A program made the translations under genes and the position numbers. Below are positions 36,367 through 46,515 of a DNA stretch of 64,000 nt, one piece after another. Position 1 is the first letter of the stretch. Each line of letters opens with the position of its first letter. Source of the stretch: JAKVCB01 sp965243695 (GTDB lineage: Bacteria > Planctomycetota > Planctomycetia > Pirellulales > Lacipirellulaceae); NCBI GenBank assembly GCA_965243695.1, contig CBDEWC010000042.1:24277-88276 (forward strand), in the 5' to 3' direction. The notes under the pieces were generated by a model. It was not told the DNA's origin, did no database searches, and saw nothing but the letters and a program-made list of their open reading frames with translations.

Positions 36367-37392
36367 ATGTCAAGCCGCTGTCGCTCACCAAGGAAGGCCC
36401 ACCGCAAACCTACCCGCAAACGGTCTCCGGTTGGCTTCACCCTCGTTGAGCTGTTGGTGGTGATCGCCATCATCGGAATCTTGATTGCCCTGTTGCTACC
36501 GGCCGTTCAAGCCGCCCGTGATGCGGGCCGGCGAGCCCACTGCAGCAACAACCTCAAACAAATCGGGATCGCCCTGCACCTCTACCACGATACGTACAAG
36601 ACCTTCCCGGCGGGCGCGTACTATTTATATCGCGGCGAGAATTTTTATTATGGGGGAACCATTGCTCACAGGCTGCTTCCATACCTGGATCAACAAGACG
36701 TTTTTGACGCGTTCAATTTTGAAGGATCTTCTGCCGTTGACTGGCAAACCTTCTCGGATGGAGAACCGATCGCTCAAACGGTCATTCCTACCTACGTTTG
36801 CCCCAGTGATGACTTTGACCTGGTTGAAAGTTACGGCGCCAAGCACAACTACTGTGCTTCCCAGGGGCCGTCCCTAAGGGGCATGAACGGCAACTGCAAG
36901 TGTCAACACGGATCCTCGCAGTACGCCTTAACAGACGGGGACAATGGCCGCGATTTTGCCGGGCCCTTTACGCGGGGTGTTCATGAGGGCGGCCGCTACC
37001 ACGTCCTTATGACCGACATGGAGGACTGTACTGACGGTCTTTCACATTCCATCTATTTTGGCGAAGTGCGTCCACTCTGTTCCGGCCATGTCCAGGCTGG
37101 GTGGGGCTCAAGCAACAATGGAAATGGTTTCGTCAGCACACTGCCACCGATCAATTACGATTCGTGTGATGATTCTCCCGGAGTCACCTCAGGCAGAGGA
37201 CAATATACAACGAACTGCGCCAAATCCTGCAGCTGGATTACTAGTGCAGGCTTTAAATCGACCCATCCCGGTGGAGCCATGTTCCTGATGGGCGATGGGT
37301 CCGTTCACCTGCTTTCAGACCAGATTGAGAACTGGACTTATCAGTACCTCGGTGCGATCGCAGATGACCAGGTAATTACCGTTCCCCGCTAG
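36367..37392 (+). CDS. DUF1559 domain protein with prepilin-type N terminus
   Basis: About 341 residues from ATG 36367 (GAGGAAG 12 nt upstream). A basic leader of 23 residues is followed by the pilin-like motif GFTLVELLVVIAIIGILIALLLPAVQAARDAGRRAHCSNNLKQIGIALHLYHD. Further DUF1559 marks: DQQDVFDAFNFEGSS, PTYVCPSDDFD, and the C-terminal STHPGGAMFLMGDGSVHLLSDQI. Cysteines are numerous (CKCQHG, CDDSPG, NCAKSCSW), so disulfides are likely outside the cell. The lipoprotein 115 nt downstream is the usual partner of such genes. Confidence 0.95.
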   Translation: MSSRCRSPRKAHRKPTRKRSPVGFTLVELLVVIAIIGILIALLLPAVQAARDAGRRAHCSNNLKQIGIALHLYHDTYKTFPAGAYYLYRGENFYYGGTIAHRLLPYLDQQDVFDAFNFEGSSAVDWQTFSDGEPIAQTVIPTYVCPSDDFDLVESYGAKHNYCASQGPSLRGMNGNCKCQHGSSQYALTDGDNGRDFAGPFTRGVHEGGRYHVLMTDMEDCTDGLSHSIYFGEVRPLCSGHVQAGWGSSNNGNGFVSTLPPINYDSCDDSPGVTSGRGQYTTNCAKSCSWITSAGFKSTHPGGAMFLMGDGSVHLLSDQIENWTYQYLGAIADDQVITVPR

Positions 37393-37408
37393 GTTTGCCT
37401 GCTCTTTC

Positions 37409-37468
37409 CAGAGACCGCCTGTTCCTCTCAGAGACTATCTGTTCCTTCCAGAGACTACCTGAACCTTG
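37409..37468. repeat. 20-nt degenerate tandem repeat (3 copies)
   Basis: Units at 37409-37428, 37429-37448 and 37449-37468 share CAGAGAC-C-CCTGTTCCT-like sequence with 2 to 5 differences. It lies between the DUF1559 gene and its lipoprotein partner. Confidence 0.8.
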
Positions 37469-37507
37469 CCAGACAGTCTGCCCTCCGTGCCCAAATCGAT
37501 ACGACCC

Positions 37508-37972
37508 ATGCCCGAGGCTTCTTTGCAAGGTTATTGCCAAAAACTCCTGGCCTTGGTTCTCACAATATTCGTTCTGATGATCACCGGGTGTGGCTCTGAT
37601 GGCCCAGAATTCGTCCCCGTCTCTGGTACGGTCACACTCAATGGCAAGCCCATCAATGGAGCGGTGGTGACCTTCGTCCCCAAGCAGGATGGAAAGCCCG
37701 CCATGGGGTTTACGGACGAACAAGGCCTCTTTTCACTTTCGACCTCCGAAGTGGACAATGGCGCCATCGTCGGCTCCTACTATGCCACCGTAACCTCGCT
37801 CGATGGGAACGCAGTACATGTCGATGCCCAAGGACTCTCGACAGGGATAAGGGTACGCCCTCGACAGAAGTCCATCCTCCCGCGGCGGTACGCCCTTTTC
37901 GGAACCTCCGGGCTGTCGTATGAGGTTCAAGCCGACATGGAACCAATTTCGATCCAACTGACTTCCAAATAG
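37508..37972 (+). CDS. Lipoprotein with carboxypeptidase-regulatory-like (transthyretin) domain
   Basis: About 154 residues from ATG 37508. The signal ends in the lipobox LMITGC with the lipidated Cys at about residue 28. The rest is one beta-sandwich domain: VPVSGTVTLNGKPINGAVVTFVPKQDGKPAMGFTDEQGLFSLS, then IVGSYYATVTSL. This domain pair (DUF1559 plus small lipoprotein) recurs in planctomycete genomes. The role of the lipoprotein is unknown; a structural or anchoring job at the outer surface is inferred. Confidence 0.9.
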   Translation: MPEASLQGYCQKLLALVLTIFVLMITGCGSDGPEFVPVSGTVTLNGKPINGAVVTFVPKQDGKPAMGFTDEQGLFSLSTSEVDNGAIVGSYYATVTSLDGNAVHVDAQGLSTGIRVRPRQKSILPRRYALFGTSGLSYEVQADMEPISIQLTSK

Positions 37973-38076
37973 CCCCCAACACAAGGGCCCGTTTCTTTGG
38001 CCACAGTTTTTTTTGGTCGAAGTTTCTTTGGCCGCGGCTTGCTTCGCTCGCCCATTCCCGGCTCTTCGCTTGCCCG

Positions 38077-40588
38077 TTAGCGATCACACGGATTGGACGC
38101 CTGTAGAATTTCCCGGGCCGTCAGGACCGGGAGGCCCTTGGTGGTAAACAGTTCCAGGACAGCATCTAGATACTCTTTGTCGCTGGCGTAATCTATCACA
38201 CCGGTGGTATCCCGCTCGTTCTCGGTGTATTCGCGCGGATGAAAAACGACGCCGATCATCACTCCGCTGTCGGCGTGACTTCCGGTGAGGACCTGGTCAA
38301 TTTCCGCTGCCAACTGGCCGAGGTTATTTTCGTGCTGGCTTTGGGTAAAGTCGCCTACATTCAGCTGGGCATGGCCAAGTTCGGCAACTTCATAAGTTGC
38401 CGCACCGGTCCCGTAGTTGTTCCCGTAATCCCCGGTGCAGCGGGGAAGCGTAATGAACCGGTGGCCCGGATGACCATCCGTGTTGTCGTTCACAGGACCT
38501 GTGGCATAAATCGCTTCGGCCTGCCATTCTTCCGACCGGTACTCGTTGTCGTCGTTGGGTCCCTGGGCCGCTATCTCCACCCGGGCCAGGTCGGGATCAG
38601 CGCCCATCGCCGCCAGCGCCTCTCCCAGCGCATAAACCTCGCTGAAAGAATCCTCCACCGATCCGTGATTCGCTTCGCCCTGGCAAGTTTTTCCAGGCAC
38701 ATCGCGATAACCGTCCGGATGGACATGCCCACACGAATGGTGGTGGTAGCCTAACTGATGACCATTTTCAACCCACGACTTGAGCTGGTCGATTCTGCTC
38801 ACCCCGTCGTAAGTTCCGTCGACAAGACCGACCCAACTTGAACTCATCAGCAGGGTCAACTTGTGACCGTGCAGGTCAGCCGCTGCGACAAATTCTGCCA
38901 ACCGGTCCCAATTTTCGGCGGTCGCATTTTCGACCGCCCCATTGGCGTAGTTGGGATCAAGGTGCAAAGCCAACATGGCACTTAAACTTACTGGCGCCAG
39001 AGAGACATCCTCCACTGCCGATACCACCACTGCCGTCGGCGGAACTGTCAGGCTACCGGCGCTGACCGTGGTCAGCTCGCCTGTCTCGCTGTCGACCTGG
39101 TAGAGCATGCCGGACTGCTCCGCTGAGAAGTCGATCTCCACACTCTCCCCGGCGGTGGACCAGAGCAGATAAAGGGGTTCCTCGTGAAGCTCACGGACAT
39201 CCATGCTCCGAATGCCTTCGCTGTCTGCCGGACCACGCACGACTTCGCGCTTGTACAGCCGAAACACGTTGACCCCCTCCGCCTGCCAGTCGGTCAGCGG
39301 TTCGTCCAGTTCGGCATCCTTGAGGCCGAGCGACACTCCTTCGAGCAGGTAAGGGTACGGCTCGGGATCACCAGCCAGGTAGGCCTCCCAGTCGTAATCG
39401 AAAGAGGACTCGCCAGGATACGTTGCTTCCCACTCTTCAAACTGCTCGAGGACGTCCGCGTCGGTGGCAAACTCGGCGATCGCATTGCCCTGCGCGGTGG
39501 TCTGCCCGGTCCAGGTGGCAAGCCACTCAACAATCTCCTGCATCTCGTCCTGGTAGATGATGTTTTGATTGGGGTGGGTCATAATTCCGAACTGCCACAC
39601 TTTTGGCGTAAGCCCCAGTTGCTCGTGCTCGCGCCACTCGGCCACCAGCGCAAGGAACTGGCGCTGAATCTGGCCAACGCTGGCCATCATCTGGTGCTTG
39701 CCTGCGGGTACAAGTTTTCCCACCTGTCCAATAGAAGTAACCGCCAGAATGTCACGATCCGGGTCTTCGGTCAGCGACGTGCCCCGCATTCTGCGGTACG
39801 GGTTCCAGGGCTTTTGATTCCAATCGGTGTACGAAAACGTTTCGCTCCCCGGTTCAATCTGCGGCTGGCTGGCTTCTCTTAAGTCCTCCACGATCTCTTC
39901 GGAGTCCACCAGCGACGAGTTGATGGCCGGATCGATACGAAAAAGCGAGTGGCCCAGGGTCTGCTCGCACTCACCAACCTGGTCACTCCATATCTGCTCC
40001 AGGTCGGCCTGGCTGGCGGTCGCCGTCGACACGCGCTTCCAAAACTCGTTTTCACCTGAAAAGAGGTGCATGTGAAAGTGCGATCCCATCACGTGTCCTG
40101 CCTCTTCCAGCGCCACCAGGTGGGCTGTGTCGTCGCCGTCCAGCAGCCGCGCGTCGCGACAATACTCCCCATTGAGCTGGTAGTTGACCTGCGCACCAAC
40201 CGACTCGGCCAGGTTGGCAATCCAGAGGATCTGCTCCTTGTCGCTTTCGTACCGGTTTTGCTTGGTGGTCTGCCAGTTGTCCAGCGTGCTGGCCTGCTCC
40301 GGGAATCCATAGTTGTGGCCATGGACGTTGAGCGTGATCAGAATGGGCGGATAGCCTGCCGAACTTCCAAAGTTCGCCTTCCACAACGCATAATGGGCCT
40401 GACCGACGGGCGTCCCTAAACCGTCATCGTTCACCAGCGCCGTCTCGCTCCCCAGGCCGGTCCCGCCAGGTCGTGTAATCGGCCGCATCGACGGTGCCGC
40501 TGGCATCAAAATCGCCCGGCACGCCCGAGAGCATCCGGCGGTCTTCAAGCCGTTCAACGTGCAGCCAACGGTGATGCTGTCGGTTCAT
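38077..40588 (-). CDS. Large secreted protein with LEDRRML motif, dockerin-like repeat and polysaccharide-deacetylase-like domains (frameshifted)
   Basis: Two overlapping frames join into one protein of about 836 residues. The first, from ATG 40588, reads MNRQHHRW and HVERLEDRRML, the planctomycete N-terminal sorting motif, then GDFDASGTVDAADYTTWRD, a dockerin/EF-like half. The second continues GLGSETALVNDDGLGTPVGQAHYALWKANFG, the second half. They are out of phase at about 40458-40461, where one extra G (plus strand) breaks the frame. Then come two polysaccharide-deacetylase-like barrels (ILITLNVHGHN, GHVMGSHFHMH; LTLLMSSSW, GHQLGYHHHSCGHVH). An extracellular carbohydrate-active role is likely, reaction unproven. 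Confidence 0.8.
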
Positions 40589-40618
40589 GGGAATGGTTCT
40601 CATAAAACAGCACCTCAT

Positions 40619-41138
40619 AACGACGGGCCCGAGACCGGTTTTCGGACAAGCCCGCCGGATCCGATTGGGCTGCTACTTTAATAATATAGAGAAACCATCT
40701 CGCACACTCAAAGAAATTAACACACCTGAACCCAAACCGGCACTATTGGCCCCGCAAACGCGAAACTCCATTCATCCATGGCCCGCTCACTCGTCCTCTC
40801 CGACAGGGGCAATGACCACTTCCACAGGACCTGTCAGGTTTAGAGGCACTGTCAGTACGCCCGTCTCTTCGGTCACAGCACGGACCTGGGTCGTGGTGCC
40901 AACGGTACTCTGGTATCCGGGAGGATTTCTCCAGTCAGGCCACGAAGAACCAACGTAAAACTCCAAGGCCGCAGCACCCTGCCCATCGAACTTGTGCACC
41001 TGGTGCAAGTGATCGTTGCCGTGCCAGCCGTACATCTCCGAATTCATAGTCACGATGCGATCTTTCCCTTTGACCATACCCGATCGAATTTCTTCGAACG
41101 TGATCGGGAACTGCTTCGAAGACAAAGTGTCGTGCGTC
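40619..41138 (-). pseudogene. Truncated, internally deleted copy of the LamG giant gene 3' end
   Basis: Residues TLSSKQFPITFEEIRSGMVKGKDRIVTMNS through VTEETGVLTVPLNLTGPVEVVIAP (stop at 40787) match the C terminus of the gene at 42958-46251. About 76 codons are missing between HKFDGQG and AALEFYVGSSW, where the intact gene has HKFDGRGAPAL and further on LNGQGGAAVEFYVG; the shared GQG/GRG segments suggest recombination. Similarity continues past the stop to 40619, matching 42783-42957. Upstream it ends abruptly at about 41138. There is no start region, so it is not functional. Confidence 0.85.
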
Positions 41139-41211
41139 GTGGCGGCTCATCGATTCCATTCCCAAATTCCCAATAGTTCACCCGCGACGCAATTCGATCC
41201 GTGCCGGGATC

Positions 41212-42408
41212 TTACTGGAGCGTTTGCGGTGGTTTGCCGTCGCCGGTCGCTTCACCCTTGAGCAACCAACTCAGGTTGAATTTGGCCACGGTCGAGCCGC
41301 CCTTGGGCCCTCCTTCAAAGTGGAGGTAGACCCAGCCTTCGCTGCTGGTTCCGGGTCGGCCGGCGTTGATCGACGAATAGGCGAAGCTGCCTTCAAAGAC
41401 GAGCCGCTTCAACGGCCACGTCTTGCCGCCGTCGAAACTGGCCCACACGGTTCCCAGCTGCCGGTCGCCGGGGCTGTCGCAGTTGCTGTAAATAAGGATG
41501 TCCCGCCCGGCCACGGGCAACCGCACCAGTCCCCCCATGCAGCCGTAGTTGGTGTTCTGTGGTCCGTCGGGCAGCACCTGAACAATCTTCAAGTCTTTCC
41601 AACTCGCGCCGCCGTCTTTGCTGATGGCGGCCCACCGACGCCGCGGGTTGGCGCCCTCTTCGGCCCAGTGCCGCCGCGAGTTGTAGTAAACCGTGCCGTC
41701 GGAAAGTTCCGCCACCGTCGCTTCGCCCGTCCCGTTCGCCGGAAACGGATCGCTGGTATTCCAAGTCTTACCGCCATCGTCGCTATAGACGGCGTTGGTG
41801 TAGTGGTGTGGCCAACGATCGCGGGCGTTGCGGCCGGCGTACCACCGCGACGGCCGGATCAGGCGACCTTTGTGCTCGCCGTGCCTCAGCGTGATGCCGT
41901 GGTCGTTCATGTGCATCGAAGGTACGTTGCCCTTACTGTCCTTGTTGATCACGGTCTCTTGCTGCTTCCAAGTCTTGCCGTGATCGGTGCTGCGGAAGAC
42001 TTTCAGCGGGGCGGGCGGATGATGGTCTTCGACGAAAGCAATAATGTCGCCGCTTTTTTCATCGACCGTCAGCCCGCCGCATTGAAAGCCGGGATTGGCG
42101 ATGATGATTTCGTCACCCCAAGTCTTGCCACCATCTTCACTGCGCCGCGCGCGGACGCTGGAAATTCCGAAGGTACAAACGATTGTGCCATCAACGGCCA
42201 CGACGACGTTTGGAAAGCGCTCGTCGCGAAAGACCTGTTGCAATTCGAGGCCAGGTTCACCCAAATGCGGATCAATTTTACCCTCTGCGGGATGACCCGC
42301 TGCGGTGGTCGGCTCCGCAGCGGCCAGTGTTTGAAAAGAAAGGGCTGCGCTCAAGAATGCGACCGACGCAATTGTTGCCGATAACCGATACTGTTTTTCT
42401 TTGAACAT
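41212..42408 (-). CDS. BNR/Asp-box sialidase family protein
   Basis: About 398 residues from ATG 42408, supported by AGGAG 7 to 8 nt upstream. The signal peptide covers residues 1-29 (ATIASVAFLSAALSFQTLAAA). Asp-box repeats (S-x-D-x-G-x-T-W) recur at about residues 90, 133, 208 and 349: SEDGGKTWGDE, STDHGKTWKQQ, SDDGGKTWNTS, SFDGGKTWPL; a fifth, SKDGGASWKDL, is weaker. Six-bladed propeller features and conserved Arg (IRPSRW) suggest GH33-like exo-sialidase or a related glycan hydrolase, secreted. It lies between direct copies of another gene's end. Confidence 0.9.
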   Translation of the reverse strand: MFKEKQYRLSATIASVAFLSAALSFQTLAAAEPTTAAGHPAEGKIDPHLGEPGLELQQVFRDERFPNVVVAVDGTIVCTFGISSVRARRSEDGGKTWGDEIIIANPGFQCGGLTVDEKSGDIIAFVEDHHPPAPLKVFRSTDHGKTWKQQETVINKDSKGNVPSMHMNDHGITLRHGEHKGRLIRPSRWYAGRNARDRWPHHYTNAVYSDDGGKTWNTSDPFPANGTGEATVAELSDGTVYYNSRRHWAEEGANPRRRWAAISKDGGASWKDLKIVQVLPDGPQNTNYGCMGGLVRLPVAGRDILIYSNCDSPGDRQLGTVWASFDGGKTWPLKRLVFEGSFAYSSINAGRPGTSSEGWVYLHFEGGPKGGSTVAKFNLSWLLKGEATGDGKPPQTLQ

Positions 42409-42500
42409 CAGTTTTCTCCTGGAAAGCGGACGGGGCCAGTCTGCTGATGGGTACGATTTTAATGTGGCGCAGCAGCGGCTGCCACCACGTAAAGTGACCG

Positions 42501-42788
42501 CTATCGAGTTACCAACCACTTGTCGCCGTCGGCAATCGAGACGTTGACGGAGCTGGTTGCGGAGGCGTAATCACCCGACTTGCCAACGCTGGTGCGGATG
42601 CCCGAGACGATCTGCTCGGACCGCCTCGTTGAACGATGTGGAACAAAGATGCTCAAAACACGCTCGGGACGAGCTGCCGTAATGGGACCGGCCGCGAACG
42701 TGGTGACGTTGGGCTGGGCGTCCTGCGAATTAGATTGCCGGAGGGAACCGAACTTGAGCGCACTGTCATTGTGGATGTAGAGAACGAC
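42501..42788 (-). pseudogene. C-terminal remnant of an unidentified protein
   Basis: Read from about 42788 down to TAG at 42501-42503, the minus strand gives about 95 residues with protein-like composition: VVLYIHNDSALKFGS, RPERVLSIFVPH, SGIRTSVGKSGDYASATSSVNVSIADGDKWLVTR. It has no start codon with a ribosome site and ends exactly where the duplicated block begins (about 42783), so it is the stump of a gene cut by the rearrangement. I do not know the family; the beta-rich tail resembles C-terminal domains of polysaccharide lyases such as heparinase II/III. Confidence 0.5.
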
Positions 42789-42957
42789 GGGCCCGAGACA
42801 GGTTTTCCGACTAGCCGGGCGGACTCGATTGGGCTGATACCTATCTCTTTAATAATATAGAGGAACCATCTCGCATACTCAAAGAAATTAACACACCTGA
42901 AACCACATCCGCACTATTAGCCCCGCAAACGCGAAACTCCATTCATCTATGGCTCGC

Positions 42958-45900
42958 TCACTCGTCCTCCCCGGCAGGGGCAATGACCACTTCCACAGGA
43001 CCTGTCAGGTTGAGAGGCACGGTCAGTAGGCCCGTCTCTTCGGTCACCGCCAGGACCTGGGTCGTGGTGCCAACGGTAGCCTGGTATCCGGGCGAATTTC
43101 TCCAGTCGGGCCACGAAGAACCAACGTAAAACTCCACCGCCGCGCCCCCCTGACCATTGAGAAGCAGATGCAAGGACTCCTCCTCGCACTGCAACACGCG
43201 CACATTGACCGGGGAACTGGCAACCAGTCTCGTGGGGATCGGCTCAATCACGGCCGATTCGTGCTCGGCCAACTCCAACTCGGTACGTACGCCTGCGGCG
43301 GCCTGCCCTTTGACTTTAGGGCCTGCCCTGCCAGACGGCGGACTGACGGTGGTGACAAAATCATGGAGTGCAGGTGCACCGCGCCCATCGAACTTGTGCA
43401 CCTGGTGCAAGCGATCGTCGCCCTGCCAGCCGTACACTCCCGAGTTCATCGTCACGATACGCTCCTTCCCTTTGACCATCCCGGCTCGAATTTCTTCGAA
43501 CGTGATCGGAAACTGCTTTGAAGAGAGGGTATCGTGCGTCAAACCACCCCAGAAGGTTGGCTCGCTGTAGGGAATAAACATTTCGCCCCAACTCAACTTG
43601 TCGAGCATATCGAGATAAAGTTCTTTCTCGTTCTTCAACTGCGGAAAGCTCAGTGGCATCATGTTCGGAGCCAGGTGCAATTGGGGCCCTGTGCCCTCGT
43701 CGGTGAAGAGGATGTGCTTTTCGTTGGCAATGCTCCGCATGAACACGGTGTGCATCCCCAGCAGGACTCCCCCCTTGTCGCGAATTTTGCGTGCATACTC
43801 GATCATCGACGGCAACGATATCAGAATCACCGAGTTCACCCGGCGGGCGATCGTTTTGGTTTGGTGATTAATCTCCGCAGAGTGTTGGTCCCAGCGCACG
43901 TCCGTATCGTAAGACCACTGGCCGGTGTAACCGGCCAAAAATCCATCGAGTTGGCCTCCATCAAACCCCATCTCGTCCATCATCACGTCCACGCTCGCAA
44001 GCAGCGCATCATGAAAACTGTTGGTGGCCCCCGTTTCGGGATCGCGATATGGGTAAAACCCCCAGTAGCGCCAGCCTGCTGCAGCATTTTCGGGGCCGAA
44101 GTAGCGTCCATCGCCCCACCGCGCCTGCTGGCCCCCCGCATCGATCACTGCCGAATCGGCAAACCGGTCAGGGGTATTGGTTGCGAACAGGCTATGGGCA
44201 ATGTGAAAGACCAGCTTGATCCCGGGATGCTGCTTGTGAAGGGCCGTATTCTGAAGTCGGAGCAGTTGCCGTTCCTTGGGAAAATCAATGAACTCAATGC
44301 CCTCGATCGGAAGATTCGGATCATCCACCGGGCGCGACAGCACCGGGCTGATGCCGACCTTCAAATTTCGTTTGGCCATGAAATTTTTGTCGACCACCAT
44401 CCGCCGACTGGCCGGGCTGTAAGTGACATACCCCGAACCGCCATCGACCCGGCCAATCCGGTTTTCCACGGTTCTGAAATGGTTGACAAAATCGTAGTAA
44501 TCTCCTGAACCGATGGGATACACCGACCACTCAAGCGTGTACGACGCCCCGGCTGCCAGGGCAAACTTTTCGGTCCCCACGCCTGCGAGGCCTTTCCAGT
44601 CGACGTAGGGCGAAGCCTGCACGACGTAGACGTCGTCGATCGGTACGATCGCCATTGCCGTATTGGCATCGGTGAAAAAAGCCGAGGGACAATAATCGGT
44701 GGATCCTTCCTGCTGACGCCCACGACGGTCGTAGCCTGAGAGTAAAGATTTTTTTACCTGCCCCGGCTTCAGGGGGGTTTCGTTGTAGATTAAAAGTCCA
44801 AGGTCTTGGTCGGTCGTATTGGTATACCGATCTTTCACATAAACATGGGTGGGGAAAACCTCGACCTGGCGGTCGAGCGTGTAGGAGGCGCCACCGGCGC
44901 GCACCTGGTATCGGACTGGCGAGCCTGGGCTGGTGGCCTGAGTTTTGGGATCTTTTTTAGAAACCCCGTCCTCCGGCGGAACCGGGCGCACCTGGACATG
45001 CCACTGTTTCTCATTGCCACTGGCTGGTTTTTCACCGGCCCACAAACGATTAAAGTCGCCATAAGGCCAGGAGATGCGGGACTCGAACGGATAGCTTTGA
45101 GAATCCACCGTTACGGTAAAACCGCCGCCGGCGCCCATTTGAACCTCAAAGGGAGTCAGCCGTTGTGCAGCCGGCAGTGGGGCAACCTGTTTCTCGGCCG
45201 GCCCAACCAGGGCGGGCGCGTTGATCGGGCACGAAAAGTCGAACTCTTCCACGGGATAGGCACCATGGTCATCGGTCAGCGTGGCGCGAACCACATAGTT
45301 GCCTGCGGCCAGGTTGTCCCACGGCAGCGTGACCTCGGCCAGGCCGGCCTTTGCCGACACGCGATCGATTTGGATCTGCTGGAGAATCTCTGCCGGGTTC
45401 TCTTTGCTGGCCAGCGTTACTAGAAGCCGCCCCACCCCTTGAAGTGGCTGCAGTCCTTTGTAGTCACACTCCACCACAACTTCCTGGCGATCGCGGTAGA
45501 AATAGGGAGTGACCTTCACGCGTCCGGCCCACGTCAGGTCGAGATATTCGTCTTTCTCTGCCTGGAAATGCTGCAGCGCTTCGTCATCGGAAAAGGGCCG
45601 ATTGTAGATCCGAACCCGGTCGACCATTCCCTTGAATTTGGGACTTTTCGGTCCACCCTGGGCACCAATGTGAAAACGGCCTTTCGCCTGGTAACCCTTG
45701 ATGTCGGACTCTTTCGTGGCCACCTGACGTCCGTTGACCCACATTCGCATCTGTTGGCCATCAAACGAGGCAGCCACGTGATACCACTGGTGGAGTGACA
45801 GTCTGCCACGAATATTGTTGCCGCCACTACTGATGTACCAGTAGACCTGTTCTCCGTTGTAGTAGGTCATCACATAGGTCGAATACTCCTCGCCCAGCAG

Positions 45901-46251
45901 TTTTGCTTCCCCGTGCGCTTTTCGGTTCGATTGGACCCAGGCTTCCAACGTGACCGGCCCGCCAAGCCCCAACTCGGCACTGCTGCCGCAATCGACGTAG
46001 TCATCAAACCCATCCAGGCCAATGACAAATCCCTTGCCATGTTTGACCCACACCGGGCCGTGCAGTTGTGCGGTGTGCCCATGGCCACTGGAGTCGTGCA
46101 CCGTATCACCTTTGCCATCTACGGTGGAGCGCTCATCGAAGTTCCACTCGGCCACCGGTCCGGCCGGCTCGGCCGCCGGGACGGTGGTCGCAACCCCGGC
46201 CAGGATCAGCCAAAGAATCGACCCCGCGATACTGGTCCGCTTCCTAGCCAT
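42958..46251 (-). CDS. Giant secreted LamG-domain protein, probable glycan-active
   Basis: About 1097 residues from ATG 46251 (GGAAAG just upstream). The signal peptide is residues 1-27 (SIAGSILWLILAGVATTVPAAE). Residues 35-215 are a LamG/concanavalin-like domain (VAEWNFDERSTVDGKGDTVHDSSGHGHTAQLHG, FDDYVDCGSSAELGLGGPVTLEAWVQS, RVRIYNRPFSDDEALQHF). A beta-sandwich region of about 400 residues follows, then a TIM-barrel-like domain with LKVGISPVL, IEGIEFIDFPKE, GIKLVFHIAH, SVDVMMDEMGFDGGQLDGFLAGY and LLGMHTVFMRS, suggesting a glycoside hydrolase of no family I can name. Its 3' end is duplicated at 40619-41138. Confidence 0.82.
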   Translation of the reverse strand: MARKRTSIAGSILWLILAGVATTVPAAEPAGPVAEWNFDERSTVDGKGDTVHDSSGHGHTAQLHGPVWVKHGKGFVIGLDGFDDYVDCGSSAELGLGGPVTLEAWVQSNRKAHGEAKLLGEEYSTYVMTYYNGEQVYWYISSGGNNIRGRLSLHQWYHVAASFDGQQMRMWVNGRQVATKESDIKGYQAKGRFHIGAQGGPKSPKFKGMVDRVRIYNRPFSDDEALQHFQAEKDEYLDLTWAGRVKVTPYFYRDRQEVVVECDYKGLQPLQGVGRLLVTLASKENPAEILQQIQIDRVSAKAGLAEVTLPWDNLAAGNYVVRATLTDDHGAYPVEEFDFSCPINAPALVGPAEKQVAPLPAAQRLTPFEVQMGAGGGFTVTVDSQSYPFESRISWPYGDFNRLWAGEKPASGNEKQWHVQVRPVPPEDGVSKKDPKTQATSPGSPVRYQVRAGGASYTLDRQVEVFPTHVYVKDRYTNTTDQDLGLLIYNETPLKPGQVKKSLLSGYDRRGRQQEGSTDYCPSAFFTDANTAMAIVPIDDVYVVQASPYVDWKGLAGVGTEKFALAAGASYTLEWSVYPIGSGDYYDFVNHFRTVENRIGRVDGGSGYVTYSPASRRMVVDKNFMAKRNLKVGISPVLSRPVDDPNLPIEGIEFIDFPKERQLLRLQNTALHKQHPGIKLVFHIAHSLFATNTPDRFADSAVIDAGGQQARWGDGRYFGPENAAAGWRYWGFYPYRDPETGATNSFHDALLASVDVMMDEMGFDGGQLDGFLAGYTGQWSYDTDVRWDQHSAEINHQTKTIARRVNSVILISLPSMIEYARKIRDKGGVLLGMHTVFMRSIANEKHILFTDEGTGPQLHLAPNMMPLSFPQLKNEKELYLDMLDKLSWGEMFIPYSEPTFWGGLTHDTLSSKQFPITFEEIRAGMVKGKERIVTMNSGVYGWQGDDRLHQVHKFDGRGAPALHDFVTTVSPPSGRAGPKVKGQAAAGVRTELELAEHESAVIEPIPTRLVASSPVNVRVLQCEEESLHLLLNGQGGAAVEFYVGSSWPDWRNSPGYQATVGTTTQVLAVTEETGLLTVPLNLTGPVEVVIAPAGEDE

Positions 46252-46515
46252 CCACTTTCCACCAGGTGACTTCATCGCAGTCATACACCTATTCCTTTTG
46301 AAACATCTGTCAAAACTGTGCCATCAAAACCGCGCTCTCTCTGTAGTCATCATAGCCCTTTTCAAGGTCGAAACCACGCCCTCGCAAATTTGGCCACTTC
46401 ACGTTACAACCACACAAAACGCATGTGGGGCCATCCGTGTGCGGGAGCACGAAGGGCTGCTTGCCGTGTGAGCCCCAAAAGTAACATTCCCCCCTGGCTC
46501 TAAGGACTTCCTGCG

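Noticed and set aside
41224..42384. 386-residue plus-strand frame opposite the sialidase
   Set aside because: Antisense shadow of a gene with clear Asp-boxes and a strong start signal.
43534..44508. 324-residue plus-strand frame opposite the LamG gene
   Set aside because: Antisense shadow; no ribosome site or family features.
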